Shown here: in pieces, positions 1 to 8,834 of the stretch | Layout: every line of letters begins with the position of its first letter | How positions within the stretch are numbered: position 1 is the stretch's first letter | NCBI GenBank assembly: GCA_947496355.1 | Contig: CANMCO010000006.1 | Coordinates: 186,001 to 250,000 of the forward strand | From: an uncultured Aquimarina sp. | GTDB taxonomy: Bacteria; Bacteroidota; Bacteroidia; Flavobacteriales; Flavobacteriaceae | Length of the DNA stretch: 64,000 nucleotides | Direction of reading: 5' to 3' | Notes under the pieces: model-generated | Told to the model about the DNA's origin: nothing | Database searches by the model: none | What the model saw: only the letters and a program-made list of their open reading frames with translations | Made by a program: the position numbers and the translations under genes

Positions 1-195
1 CGTAATAACAGGAGCTTCTTCTTCTCCTTTTAGCTCTTCAGTTGACAATCCAACAGAACCTTCTTTTTCAAAAAAATCAGGCTCAATTTTACTTGTTGCC
101 GTCTCTTCAACTAATTCATTTTCATCTTTACTACAAGAAGTGAAGACTAAAAACAAAGCAATAAGAGAATAAAATAATAAGTAACTTTTTTTCAT
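1..195 (-). CDS. Partial lipoprotein, C-terminus beyond window
   Basis: The frame stays open from the ATG at 195 to the left edge, giving 65 residues. The N-terminus is a lipoprotein signal: MKK, a hydrophobic stretch, then a lipobox around FTSC followed by SKDENE. The exported part seen here is acidic, rich in Glu and Thr, and has no recognisable domain. I infer an outer-membrane or periplasmic lipoprotein of unknown role. Only the first part is present, so no family can be assigned. Confidence 0.75.
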   Translation of the reverse strand, partial: MKKSYLLFYSLIALFLVFTSCSKDENELVEETATSKIEPDFFEKEGSVGLSTEELKGEEEAPVIT

Positions 196-360
196 AAAAG
201 TGAAATTTTTGGTTAGTAATCGCGCAAAATTAATAAAAAAAAACTTCTTGTATATCATTAAAAGTAAATCATATAGTAATTAATTTTACTTAAAAAAAAT
301 AACTCAACCGTGGTGTTACCGTAAATCACTGATTCTAAAAATTTATTACAAGTATAAAAA

Positions 361-395
361 AACAAAAAGGCTTCAAATTACAAATCTGAAGCCTT
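361..395 (-). terminator. Rho-independent terminator of the PLP decarboxylase gene
   Basis: A 9-bp perfect stem (AAGGCTTCA at 367-375 with TGAAGCCTT at 387-395) lies 35 bases beyond the decarboxylase stop. On the minus strand it is followed by a long T-rich run, as expected for an intrinsic terminator reading leftward. The remaining 196-360 is AT-rich and holds no gene that I can see. Confidence 0.75.
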
Positions 396-429
396 AAATG
401 CACTATTTACTGCTAAGATTATTAAATCA

Positions 430-2589
430 TTACCTATACTTTTCGTTTATAATATCGACAACGGTATCTTTGAGTACCTGAATGTATGTTTTCAGAAGTT
501 CTCCTTGATTGGTTGCAGCAATCCAAGGGTTCATAAATGTAGAAATGATAAAGTTTAAAGGCACATCTTCTACCTTTGACAAACCAGCTCTACTGTAGAG
601 ATATGTCATAAATTTTTTACAATAATTATTAGGATCAAACTCAGATGCAGTAACAATTAACGGTGTTTTCTCGATATCATCTTGCCAAGGGTGAAAACTA
701 AGCCTATTGTAAAGCTCATTGTTTAGATCACTCATTTTTTTCGGATCGGTATTTAATGTGCCATCCGCATTCTTAAAATTAAACATATAGGTAACAATGG
801 TCTGATCTTGCCCCATATTTTTCAACAACTCCATTGCAGGCTTATCTGCAATAATTTCCTGATTGGGTACATCAATAATACGACTCTTCAGGAATAACAA
901 TTCGTCTATTATTTCATTCTTACTTTTTCCTTCTTTGGCAGCTGGAAGTTCTATCAATGGTATACAAACAAACGGATTATCCTCAAGATCCATGCAAGCT
1001 AATTCTGCATAGAATTTTTTGGCAGCAAAAGTACATTCACTTAAAATTTTACCATATCCATCCTGATTTGTTTCAATAACTCTATGAGATAAATATACTG
1101 AAGCGGCTGCAGCTCCTGGTTTTGAACCTTCTACACCATACACTCCTACGGTAGGATCCAATCCTCCATGAAAAACCACGGGTGCTGTGAAAGCAACCAG
1201 GTTGCGCATAGCCGAGTTACGATAACACAATCCTCCAGCTGGATAAGGTACATAACCAGCCTTATGTGGGTCTATAGTAATAGAATCTGTATGGGCGAGC
1301 ATTTGATACTGGCGCACAACATAATCACTAATTGGTAAATAAGAAAAGTCATTTGAACCATCTTTGCTGCGGATCATAGAAGGGAAATAACCTCCCCAAG
1401 CGGCATCACCATGGATCGTAAACTCCAGCCCTTTTTTACGATATTTTTCACGAAGCTGTAGTACTTTTTCGAGATCATCGACTGCGCCTTCTTGTGTGGT
1501 TCCAATAATAGCAACTGCACTTATAACAGGAATTTGGTTTTCTACACAATCGGCTAATATGGCATCTAGTCTATCTATATCCATTCTTGTCGTCTTACCA
1601 TTTGGTACAATTCTGAGGTTTTGTTGCCCCAATCCTAATAGAGCAGCTGCTTTAGGCCATGAATAGTGTTGCGTATTTGGAGTTATAGCTACTGGAGCCT
1701 GAGAAACACCGCTAAGATATTGTTGATAAAAATTAAAAAAACCAAGTGTTTGAATTGAGTATTTACTTGTAGCTTTTTCTAACTCTTCTATTGTTATCTC
1801 AGGGTGGTTTTCTGTAATTATAGATGGTAGCGCTAACACCTCATCTATTGGTAAATTTAATGACTCCCATATATTAACTTCTAAAAGGCGCTTGTTTTCG
1901 CCTCTTAAAGTTTTTATTTCTAATGTACTTAGGGGCTTTAAAATCTTTTCGTTTCTAATTGCATTTTGAAGAGCAATGGCATAAAATTTCAGGTTACGAG
2001 CCATCCAAAGTCCTTCAATATTTGCTACGGTACCATCACATGTAATATGCCCCCATCCTACAATACCAGATTCTGTAGGCTGAAAATCTTGGTTTGGAGC
2101 ATGAATAGGAGTTGTTTTATACCCCAACATTTCACAAAGATCATTACCCACTTGCATTTCTAAAAGAGTAGTAACCGGAGAGGTTTCTGCCGCTACATTA
2201 TTCTGATTATACAAGAGTGCCGAAAAATATCCCAAAATACTGGGAATATTAATATCCCAGAGCATATGCCCTGCACTTCGCATACTAAAAAATGGTGCCG
2301 ATTTTTTTAATTCTTTTAGTAACTTATGATATTCTTCTTCTAAGGTGGTAAGACTATTCTGGTATTCTTCAGATTCTTTTATCTCTTGGGTAATAAAATG
2401 AGGATCTTCGGGAAAATATGAATTTCTAACTTCTGTATTGGCTTGTATTGCTTCAAGAATCATCTTAGAAAACCAATCGGCATTTTCTCCTTTTGATCCC
2501 AGGAACCATGCACCAGTTTTATTAATATCATCTTTTCGAGTAGGTTTTGATAGCGCAAGATCTCTATCGAGTAACGTTTCTGTTATCAT
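430..2589 (-). CDS. Pyridoxal-phosphate-dependent amino acid decarboxylase (group II, tyrosine-decarboxylase-like)
   Basis: A 719-residue cytoplasmic enzyme of the group II PLP decarboxylases (glutamate / aromatic amino acid / tyrosine decarboxylases). The PLP lysine is visible as K443 in DPHKAGYVPYPAGG, preceded by SITI. The HGDAAWGGYFPS segment (H393, D395) supplies the residues that stack on and pair with the cofactor. The length and the DPHK-GY-PYPAGG form resemble bacterial tyrosine decarboxylases more than GadB, but the substrate cannot be read from sequence. An in-frame ATG at 2625 would add 12 residues; it lies inside a hairpin stem (2624-2654), so I prefer ATG 2589, preceded by an A-rich stretch. 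It stands alone with its own terminator; no amine/amino acid antiporter is next to it. Confidence 0.85.
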   Translation of the reverse strand: MITETLLDRDLALSKPTRKDDINKTGAWFLGSKGENADWFSKMILEAIQANTEVRNSYFPEDPHFITQEIKESEEYQNSLTTLEEEYHKLLKELKKSAPFFSMRSAGHMLWDINIPSILGYFSALLYNQNNVAAETSPVTTLLEMQVGNDLCEMLGYKTTPIHAPNQDFQPTESGIVGWGHITCDGTVANIEGLWMARNLKFYAIALQNAIRNEKILKPLSTLEIKTLRGENKRLLEVNIWESLNLPIDEVLALPSIITENHPEITIEELEKATSKYSIQTLGFFNFYQQYLSGVSQAPVAITPNTQHYSWPKAAALLGLGQQNLRIVPNGKTTRMDIDRLDAILADCVENQIPVISAVAIIGTTQEGAVDDLEKVLQLREKYRKKGLEFTIHGDAAWGGYFPSMIRSKDGSNDFSYLPISDYVVRQYQMLAHTDSITIDPHKAGYVPYPAGGLCYRNSAMRNLVAFTAPVVFHGGLDPTVGVYGVEGSKPGAAAASVYLSHRVIETNQDGYGKILSECTFAAKKFYAELACMDLEDNPFVCIPLIELPAAKEGKSKNEIIDELLFLKSRIIDVPNQEIIADKPAMELLKNMGQDQTIVTYMFNFKNADGTLNTDPKKMSDLNNELYNRLSFHPWQDDIEKTPLIVTASEFDPNNYCKKFMTYLYSRAGLSKVEDVPLNFIISTFMNPWIAATNQGELLKTYIQVLKDTVVDIINEKYR

Positions 2590-2623
2590 TTTTAATATTT
2601 TAGATTTGGGGAAATAAAGATAC

Positions 2624-2654
2624 ATTGGGGCATTTGGTAGGCTCCTGCCCCAAT
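2624..2654 (-). terminator. Hairpin between lipoprotein and decarboxylase genes
   Basis: ATTGGGGCA (2624-2632) pairs perfectly with TGCCCCAAT (2646-2654) around a 13-base loop. Reading leftward the stem is followed by a moderately T-rich stretch, so it can terminate the upstream lipoprotein transcript. The alternative start of the next gene (ATG 2625) falls in the stem. Confidence 0.5.
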
Positions 2655-2701
2655 GTTCTATAGAAATATTTTAATACTGAAAACTAAAGAAGTACCTCTT
2701 T

Positions 2702-3676
2702 CTAGTGAGTTTCTAATTCTTTACTATGAATAAACCACAGGTGCTTCTCAAGGTTAATTTTGTGAAGGCCTTTTTTACCACTAATGACCACTTCATAAGA
2801 AGTTTCAGTTAAAGGTTTCTTATCAATATACTTTGATTCTGACATTGCCAACCCAGGAAAGGAAATCATCATTCCGTTACGCAATTCTTGTTTTGATATT
2901 CCTGAAGGGACTTCTTTAAGCTTAACAATATGCTGAAAACTTGGTCCTTTTAATACATAATGCGATATAAAAGCTTCATCTCCTTTTCCGAACAAATAAT
3001 ATGTTAAATTAGGAGGATACATTGCATTATTGTCCAAAGTATAGTGGTGATATACGATTAAGTTTTCTAAAGTTGCTTTTTTACTTGCTGTTACAGCTTT
3101 ATTGTACTTTATGAATTGCCCATCGCTAATGATATGATCAACACCATCCATCCAGGGAAAGTTATTGTAAAAAATATCATATCGTATTTCTTTTTTATCA
3201 TCTTGGTTATACTCTCCTTTTTCGTTTAAAAACATGTCTGCCAGTACCATATTCTCAGCTTCTACTTTTGACCATTGGGATAGATTAGCCAAAAAATAAG
3301 GAGCTTCATTGTTTTTTTCATAAAACGTGCTTAAATGTTTTTGAACATCTGCTCCAAGATCCAACTCTGCTATAATTTGGTATTGATGATTAGGGTTACT
3401 AAACATAGGAATATGGCAGTAGTATACAGAATTTTTCCCTACCACTACATAACCACCATGAGCATCAGGTATTTCTTTTTTATCATCATGAACAACTTTT
3501 ACATGACCATTATTAAATACGGTAATTGGTTTCTTGTGTCCATTTTCATGAGAAGTTTCATGACTCTCATGTGCCTCTTCTTTTGAAACACCATAATCAC
3601 TTTTAGTATCGTTTGATGGTTTTTGAGTACAACCAGCTAATAATAAAGTTAATAGAAAGATTAAATAATTTTGCAT
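2702..3676 (-). CDS. Lipoprotein of unknown function
   Basis: 324 residues. A lipoprotein signal is clear: hydrophobic residues 4-14 then a lipobox LLAGC with Cys16. A His/Glu/Lys-rich linker (about 25-50, many HES/HEN/HKK triplets) follows, which may bind metal or simply be a spacer. The rest is a globular, aromatic-rich domain with the conspicuous segment SVYYCHIPMF near residue 84. I do not recognise the family. It lies upstream of, and co-directional with, the PLP decarboxylase, but the hairpin between them argues against tight co-transcription. The envelope location is well supported; the function is open. Confidence 0.75.
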   Translation of the reverse strand: MQNYLIFLLTLLLAGCTQKPSNDTKSDYGVSKEEAHESHETSHENGHKKPITVFNNGHVKVVHDDKKEIPDAHGGYVVVGKNSVYYCHIPMFSNPNHQYQIIAELDLGADVQKHLSTFYEKNNEAPYFLANLSQWSKVEAENMVLADMFLNEKGEYNQDDKKEIRYDIFYNNFPWMDGVDHIISDGQFIKYNKAVTASKKATLENLIVYHHYTLDNNAMYPPNLTYYLFGKGDEAFISHYVLKGPSFQHIVKLKEVPSGISKQELRNGMMISFPGLAMSESKYIDKKPLTETSYEVVISGKKGLHKINLEKHLWFIHSKELETH

Positions 3677-3996
3677 AATAGATTTATTTTAAAGATTAAG
3701 GGTGAATTCTTACATAAAATTTTCATTTCTAAATTTTGGCGCGATAGCATTCTTTTTGAAAGCAATGCGTAATTTCAAATTATCGTAATCAACAGATTAT
3801 CATGTGTTTACATTAAAAATCGAAAAATTCGATGCAAAGGTATTTCAAGATAGATCATATTGGGTTGTCAAAAACTTATGAATTTGGTCTTTCAAAAAAC
3901 TGATCAAAATTTTGTTAACCTCATTTTTTAAATAGTATTCCAAGTTGATATCGTTTTGATAAAAAATAAAACTAACTTTGTAACAAACCTTAACAA
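3677..3996. other. Divergent intergenic region
   Basis: This AT-rich 320-base spacer separates a leftward lipoprotein gene from the rightward LETM1-like gene. It contains a TAACTTTG box (3973-3980) just before the rightward gene. No open frame with a plausible start, and no repeat, was seen. Confidence 0.6.
3973..3980 (+). promoter_or_regulatory. Flavobacterial -7 box for LETM1-like gene
   Basis: TAACTTTG matches the Bacteroidota -7 consensus TAnnTTTG, 17 bases before the ATG. Upstream TTTTG (3954-3958) is 14 bases away and TTG (3945-3947) 25 bases away, both outside the best 17-23 spacing, so the -33 element is uncertain. Confidence 0.4.
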
Positions 3997-5181
3997 ATGA
4001 ATCCTTCAACTTCTGGTTGGATAGAAAAATTTTTAAGAGATCTTAATCCTGACCAACACATCTCTGAATGGTCATTTGAAAAACTATATTCTAGTTTAAG
4101 ACGGGTTGGGTTTATCTACGGTACATCTGTTAATACCATTGTTTATGACAATTCGGAAATTATCTATTCTGAAGAAGAAAAAACAAAAATCAATCTGTTT
4201 ACTGCATTAGTAGTGGTTTACTATGATACTATAGAAAACGCAAATAAAGAAGATTGTTTGGAAGCTCTACTTCAATTTTACGATTTTCTTGATACCAAAA
4301 AATCTATTTTTTCATTTACCAATGTGCTGCCTACCAACAAAAATGAGAAGCTCGAAAATATTATTCATGCGCGCATACAAACGAATGAATCCATTTTTAA
4401 AAAGAACTTCAGTCACTTATTAACCAATGCATTACTTTTTATTGACGTTTTAGCTTTTGATTATTATTTAATACATGATAAAAACCCCTTTGATTATGCC
4501 GCAAAACTGGAAGAAACATTAACCAACACCGTTTTTCTGGCGTTAAAGTCGAAGGAAGAACAAGATGATTACGACAAGCTATTGGTTAAGTTATTTGCTT
4601 CATCGGTACGTTATACTGATATTTCTACAGAAGAAGAAGCTAGTTTTGATTATATAGAATTAGATCCTTATACCGATGATATTGAAAAAAAGTATATTCT
4701 TGACCTTACTAGTTTGGCCGTCTGGAATGATAAAGAACTAGATAAAGGCGAACAGATTTTCATGTCTGCCCTTGGGGCAGAGTTGCAATTGCCCGATGAT
4801 GTCGTAAAAGAATCCATCGATTTGGTAATTACCTTCATAAATGACCACAAGGAGGATATTTCTTTTTTTAATTACTCGCATCCGGCACTACACTTTTATC
4901 AGCAAACATCAAGGACTGTAAGTGTTTTAATACTAAGAAATAAAAAAAGATTAATCAAAGAAATCTCTGAAAGCAAAGACCTTATGGTCTTATTAGGGCA
5001 ATCTACAGTAAGAGATTTATCGAAACAAGAAAAAAAGAAAGTAAAACAACAACTACTAGATGTATGCAAAACGATTCCATCTTTGGCCATTTTCATTCTT
5101 CCTGGCGGGAGTCTTCTACTACCTCTTTTAGTAAAGTTTATCCCTAAATTACTACCTTCAGCTTTTAATGAAAATAAATAA
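3997..5181 (+). CDS. LETM1-related protein
   Basis: 394 residues. The last 40 residues carry a segment PGGSLLLPLLVKFIPKLLPS ending in AF, the hallmark of the LETM1 core of mitochondrial cation/proton exchange proteins; it could span or dip into the membrane. The central part (about 225-290; LAVWNDKELDKGEQ) resembles the acidic helical TerB-like fold. Relatives in Bacteroidota are annotated as LETM1-related biofilm-associated proteins. The rest is helical with no signal peptide. Its stop codon abuts, base to base, the stop of the convergent gene at 5182, leaving no room for a separate terminator. Ion transport is only an inference from the LETM1 motif. Confidence 0.75.
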   Translation: MNPSTSGWIEKFLRDLNPDQHISEWSFEKLYSSLRRVGFIYGTSVNTIVYDNSEIIYSEEEKTKINLFTALVVVYYDTIENANKEDCLEALLQFYDFLDTKKSIFSFTNVLPTNKNEKLENIIHARIQTNESIFKKNFSHLLTNALLFIDVLAFDYYLIHDKNPFDYAAKLEETLTNTVFLALKSKEEQDDYDKLLVKLFASSVRYTDISTEEEASFDYIELDPYTDDIEKKYILDLTSLAVWNDKELDKGEQIFMSALGAELQLPDDVVKESIDLVITFINDHKEDISFFNYSHPALHFYQQTSRTVSVLILRNKKRLIKEISESKDLMVLLGQSTVRDLSKQEKKKVKQQLLDVCKTIPSLAIFILPGGSLLLPLLVKFIPKLLPSAFNENK

Positions 5182-5805
5182 TTATACTTCTAGTTTTTCA
5201 AGTTCTTTATAATTTCTTTTCAATCTACGCGTCAGAATACCATAAACTAATCTGTAGAACAATGCAATCATTCCTGCAAAAACAATAGTCATGAACACTG
5301 TTGTTGTGATAATAAGCCACAATGGAGGCTGTTCTTCTACTGCACTTTTTTGGAACTCATCAGTAAAGAAAACCAAATATACCATCGTACCTATCATCAG
5401 TATTGAAAAAAGGCTAATATTTACCCAAATATAATGCTTCACAGTTCTTCTTGTTCTTATGATATTCTCCATAAGAACTTTGGTAGAGTCTGTAGATTGA
5501 ATCTTCTTATAATTCAAATAAAATCGAACAATAAAATAGATCAAAATACCATAGGATAAGAATGAAGCTATTAATGAAAATGTCTCCATATTATTAATTT
5601 CCACCTCATCGTGTACACCAGTAGCTCTAAATATAATGTCTAATGAAGCCCACAACAAAAATTCGATAATACTGATTATAAAAATCCACCTTACAATAGA
5701 AGAGGATTTTTTTAATATCATCTGATAAATTTCCTGATAGGACAATCTAGGAAGCACTTCCTCTTGCCTCTTCCAATCTTTTTTTAATAGTTCTAATTCG
5801 TCCAT
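5182..5805 (-). CDS. Membrane protein paired with ECF sigma factor
   Basis: 207 residues with a charged N-terminal cytoplasmic tail (LKKDWKRQEE) and four membrane segments at about 38-60, 76-97, 125-147 and 163-188, ending in a Lys/Arg-rich tail. It starts only four bases after the ECF sigma gene stop, so the two are surely one operon. Its position and the N-terminal cytosolic segment suggest an anti-sigma or sensing role, but no classic anti-sigma motif (zinc HxxxCxxC, RskA) is visible. The function is inferred from context only. Confidence 0.75.
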   Translation of the reverse strand: MDELELLKKDWKRQEEVLPRLSYQEIYQMILKKSSSIVRWIFIISIIEFLLWASLDIIFRATGVHDEVEINNMETFSLIASFLSYGILIYFIVRFYLNYKKIQSTDSTKVLMENIIRTRRTVKHYIWVNISLFSILMIGTMVYLVFFTDEFQKSAVEEQPPLWLIITTTVFMTIVFAGMIALFYRLVYGILTRRLKRNYKELEKLEV

Positions 5806-5809
5806 GGGG

Positions 5810-6304
5810 TTAGGGATTTAATATTTTTTTCAATTTTGTCTTTACTCGATTCATTTTCACCCTTGCATTTACTTCACTTATACCCATTGTTTCGGCAATT
5901 TCTTTATACGATTTGTCTTCTAAGTATAGAAAAACTAAAGCTTTCTCGATATCATTCAGCTGTTTAACCGCTGCATACATTAGTTTTAATTGTTGCTCTA
6001 CTTCATCATCATAATCTTCAGCCTTTATCTTAAAATTTATAACGTCAATATCAGTAGTCTTAAGACTTCTTTTAGACCTACGATATAAGGTAATAGCTGT
6101 ATTCAGCGCTACCCTATACATCCATGTGCTAAATTTAGCATCTCCCCTAAACTTAGGATATGCTTTCCATAGCTGAATGGTTATCTCCTGAAACAAATCA
6201 TTGTGCGAATCAGGGTCACTTGTATAAATTCTACACACCTTGTGCACAATATTCTGATTTTGCTCAAGGTTGGTTACGAAACTATGTTCTAATTCTTTAT
6301 TCAC
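5810..6304 (-). CDS. ECF RNA polymerase sigma factor
   Basis: 164 residues, the usual ECF length. Region 2 has the DLFQEITIQLWKAYPKF core and the FSTWMYRVALNTAI segment that binds core polymerase and the -10 element. Region 4 near the C-terminus is a helix-turn-helix (YKEIAETMGISEVNARVKMN) for -35 recognition. It is the first gene of a two-gene operon with a four-pass membrane protein, which probably controls it. The 5' region is shared with the divergent NADH dehydrogenase gene. Confidence 0.92.
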   Translation of the reverse strand: MNKELEHSFVTNLEQNQNIVHKVCRIYTSDPDSHNDLFQEITIQLWKAYPKFRGDAKFSTWMYRVALNTAITLYRRSKRSLKTTDIDVINFKIKAEDYDDEVEQQLKLMYAAVKQLNDIEKALVFLYLEDKSYKEIAETMGISEVNARVKMNRVKTKLKKILNP

Positions 6305-6422
6305 TTTGGTCAGTTACACCTTATAAGTAGTCAAGAAAACATTTCTGTTACAGATAAAATTAAAATTGTTACAATTTTAATACAAAAACAAACTTTCTAT
6401 AGGGTTTATAGTTTTATCATTT

Positions 6423-6430
6423 TACCTTTG
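6423..6430 (+). promoter_or_regulatory. Candidate -7 box upstream of NADH dehydrogenase
   Basis: TACCTTTG fits TAnnTTTG and lies 107 bases before the ATG in the divergent spacer. A -33 TTG at ideal spacing is not evident, so this rests on the -7 box alone. Confidence 0.35.
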
Positions 6431-6536
6431 TAATCCTATCCTCTTATAAGAAAACAGGGTATGAAAGTAAGGATATAATTACTCTGAATTATAAGCGGTG
6501 ATTTCAACGGAAAACTAAAAAAATAAGAAAGAATAG

Positions 6537-7832
6537 ATGAACATCCCTTATACGAATTTACCACGATTAGTAATTATTGGTGGTGGTTTTGCTGGAGTTG
6601 CATTGGCAAGAAAAATGATAAAAGAAAATGTACAGCTCGTATTATTAGACAGGCATAATTACCACACTTTTCAGCCTTTGCTCTACCAGGTATCTACGTC
6701 ATCTCTAGAACCCGATTCTATTGCTTATCCTCTTCGAAAAGTTATAAAAAGAGGGAAAAATACTTTCTTTAGGATGGCAGAAGTAGCATCAATAGATCCC
6801 AATAATCAAAAGGTTAATACAAACATTGGTAGTATTTCTTATGATTACCTTGTTATTGCCACCGGTGCTAAAACAAATTTTTTCGGAAACACAACTATCG
6901 AAAATAACGCTATGCGCATGAAAAACCTACCGCAAGCATTAAATTTACGAAGCTTAATGCTTGAAAATCTAGAACAGGCAGTTATTACGACAGATCCTGA
7001 GAAAAGAAAAGAGCTTCTTAGTTTTGTGTTAGCCGGTGCAGGCCCTACTGGAGTAGAGCTAGCTGGAGGTATTGCAGAACTAAAACTAAATGTATTACCA
7101 AGAGATTATCCAGATATGGATTTTAGTGAAATGGAAATTCATTTAATTGAAGGTGCTTCTCGCATCCTTCCCCCAATGAGTGAATATGCTTCTGAAAAAG
7201 CAACTAAATTTTTGGAAAAGCTAGGAGTTCATATCCATGTAAATACTCAAGTAAAAAACTATGATGACGAAATAGTATCTACCAATACAGACCTTTCTAT
7301 TAGGACAGCAACTTTTATATGGTCTGCAGGAGTAACAGGAGCACCTGTATCTGGAATAAATGCTGAATCCCTAATTCCAAGAGCTAATCGTTATAAGGTA
7401 AATGAATATAATCAAATTAATGGGTACGAAAATATCTTTGCCATTGGTGATATTTCGGTAATGGAAACTGAAATTTATCCTAAAGGGCACCCAATGGTTG
7501 CCCAACCCGCTATTCAACAAGGGAAACATCTTGCTAAAAATCTAAAGCTCCATTTAAGAGGTAAATCTATGACCCCATTTAAATATCTAGACAAAGGGTC
7601 AATGGCTACTATTGGTCGTAATAAGGCAGTAGTTGATATTGGCAAGCTTAGATTTGGCGGTTTTTTTGCGTGGTTTATCTGGATGTTTATCCATTTATGG
7701 TTCTTGGTTGGTTTTAGAAATAGATTTGTTACCTTTTTTAACTGGACGTATAACTATATCAATTATGATAAAGCGGCACGATTAATAGTACGCCCATTTA
7801 AAAATAAAGATGAAGTAATCGAGCGGGTATAA
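6537..7832 (+). CDS. ndh: Type II NADH:quinone oxidoreductase
   Basis: A 431-residue flavoprotein that oxidises NADH and reduces quinone without pumping protons, on the inner face of the cytoplasmic membrane. The N-terminal FAD dinucleotide fold is IIGGGFAGVALARKM (about 12-27). A second Rossmann motif for NADH is LAGAGPTGVELAGG (about 163-176). The late FAD-binding segment NIFAIGDIS is about 299-307. The C-terminus has an aromatic, hydrophobic segment (FFAWFIWMFIHLWFLVGF) suited to membrane attachment, as in other NDH-2 enzymes. It is monocistronic; the next gene is convergent. Confidence 0.93.
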   Translation: MNIPYTNLPRLVIIGGGFAGVALARKMIKENVQLVLLDRHNYHTFQPLLYQVSTSSLEPDSIAYPLRKVIKRGKNTFFRMAEVASIDPNNQKVNTNIGSISYDYLVIATGAKTNFFGNTTIENNAMRMKNLPQALNLRSLMLENLEQAVITTDPEKRKELLSFVLAGAGPTGVELAGGIAELKLNVLPRDYPDMDFSEMEIHLIEGASRILPPMSEYASEKATKFLEKLGVHIHVNTQVKNYDDEIVSTNTDLSIRTATFIWSAGVTGAPVSGINAESLIPRANRYKVNEYNQINGYENIFAIGDISVMETEIYPKGHPMVAQPAIQQGKHLAKNLKLHLRGKSMTPFKYLDKGSMATIGRNKAVVDIGKLRFGGFFAWFIWMFIHLWFLVGFRNRFVTFFNWTYNYINYDKAARLIVRPFKNKDEVIERV

Positions 7833-7856
7833 ATGATCTTAGATAGAGAAACTTAA

Positions 7857-8651
7857 TTAGTTTTCCATAAACTCTAGAATAGGGAGACGTTTGAAACCTT
7901 CTCTACTTACTCTCTTGCCTTTGGTTGGTGGTTCTACTTTAAAAGATCCAATATCAAAAACAACCTTATCCAATAATATGTAAGTCGAACCTTCACGTAT
8001 TTCTAAAATAAGCCCTGGTAATCCCCAATACCCAATTGGTCCGTGACTAGATTGAATATCTTTGGTAAACCAAGCCTCTGTAAGGTGAATATGTTCATGT
8101 TCATCCACCTGAATTTCAGAATCATCGTGTTCATGCTTTAAGATTGCTTTTTGACATCTGTACTTTCCTATAACTTTCTTCTCATTAGTAATCTCCCAAT
8201 CATATTCCTGAAGTTTTTCAGAAACCAGATAGTCTTTACCAGAATAGCGATCTGTACTTGTTTTTTCCTTAGCGTTAATATTCATATAAGTGATGGCATA
8301 ATCTTTTTTAGAAACCTCCCTACTTATAAAAGTCTCTCCATTTTCGCCATATTTAATAGAATTATTAATGGTATCATTGGTTATTTCATTCTGTGGATAA
8401 TGAATAGATGTATCTCCATTAATTCTTAAAACACTTATATATTCAAATAATGAAAGTTCTTTTTCGTGTGTTTTAGCCTTATCTCTTACAAGATCTCTTA
8501 CTTCTTTTTCTACATAATGTTCAACCTCCCATTCACTTGATCGTAGACTGTGGTAATCTGCTTTTCGCATTTCTTTATAAAACACTGTAATTTCCTGTGC
8601 ATGTGCAGATAATGCAAACATTGCTACAATTAAAGCTATTACTTTTTTCAT
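7857..8651 (-). CDS. GLPGLI family protein
   Basis: 264 residues from ATG 8651; the upstream in-frame ATG (8699) would spoil the signal peptide. The N-terminus is a standard signal (MKKVIALIVAMFALSAHAQ). The family signature is near the C-terminal third: GYWGLPGLILEIREG. GLPGLI proteins are secreted or periplasmic proteins of Bacteroidota with no known activity, commonly encoded beside TonB-dependent receptors with a carboxypeptidase-regulatory domain, as here where the receptor is divergent. A His/Asp/Glu-rich loop (HEHDDSEIQVDEHEHIH) may bind metal. Confidence 0.88.
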   Translation of the reverse strand: MKKVIALIVAMFALSAHAQEITVFYKEMRKADYHSLRSSEWEVEHYVEKEVRDLVRDKAKTHEKELSLFEYISVLRINGDTSIHYPQNEITNDTINNSIKYGENGETFISREVSKKDYAITYMNINAKEKTSTDRYSGKDYLVSEKLQEYDWEITNEKKVIGKYRCQKAILKHEHDDSEIQVDEHEHIHLTEAWFTKDIQSSHGPIGYWGLPGLILEIREGSTYILLDKVVFDIGSFKVEPPTKGKRVSREGFKRLPILEFMEN

Positions 8652-8834
8652 GATTTGATTGATGATGTTAACGTGGCAAAAGTAAATTATTTTTTTCAAC
8701 TAAAAAATTAGTTACAATGTTTTGTTCCTAAATATTACAACTTATCCTTCTATTTTGACAGTTGAGAAATATACAATTTCATTTTTTGAACGGATGCAGC
8801 ACTTTTGGAGCATCAATCAGAATATAAAACAATA

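Noticed and set aside
430..2589. Glutamate decarboxylase (GadB)
   Set aside because: The protein is about 250 residues longer than GadB and its PLP-lysine motif resembles tyrosine-decarboxylase-like enzymes more.
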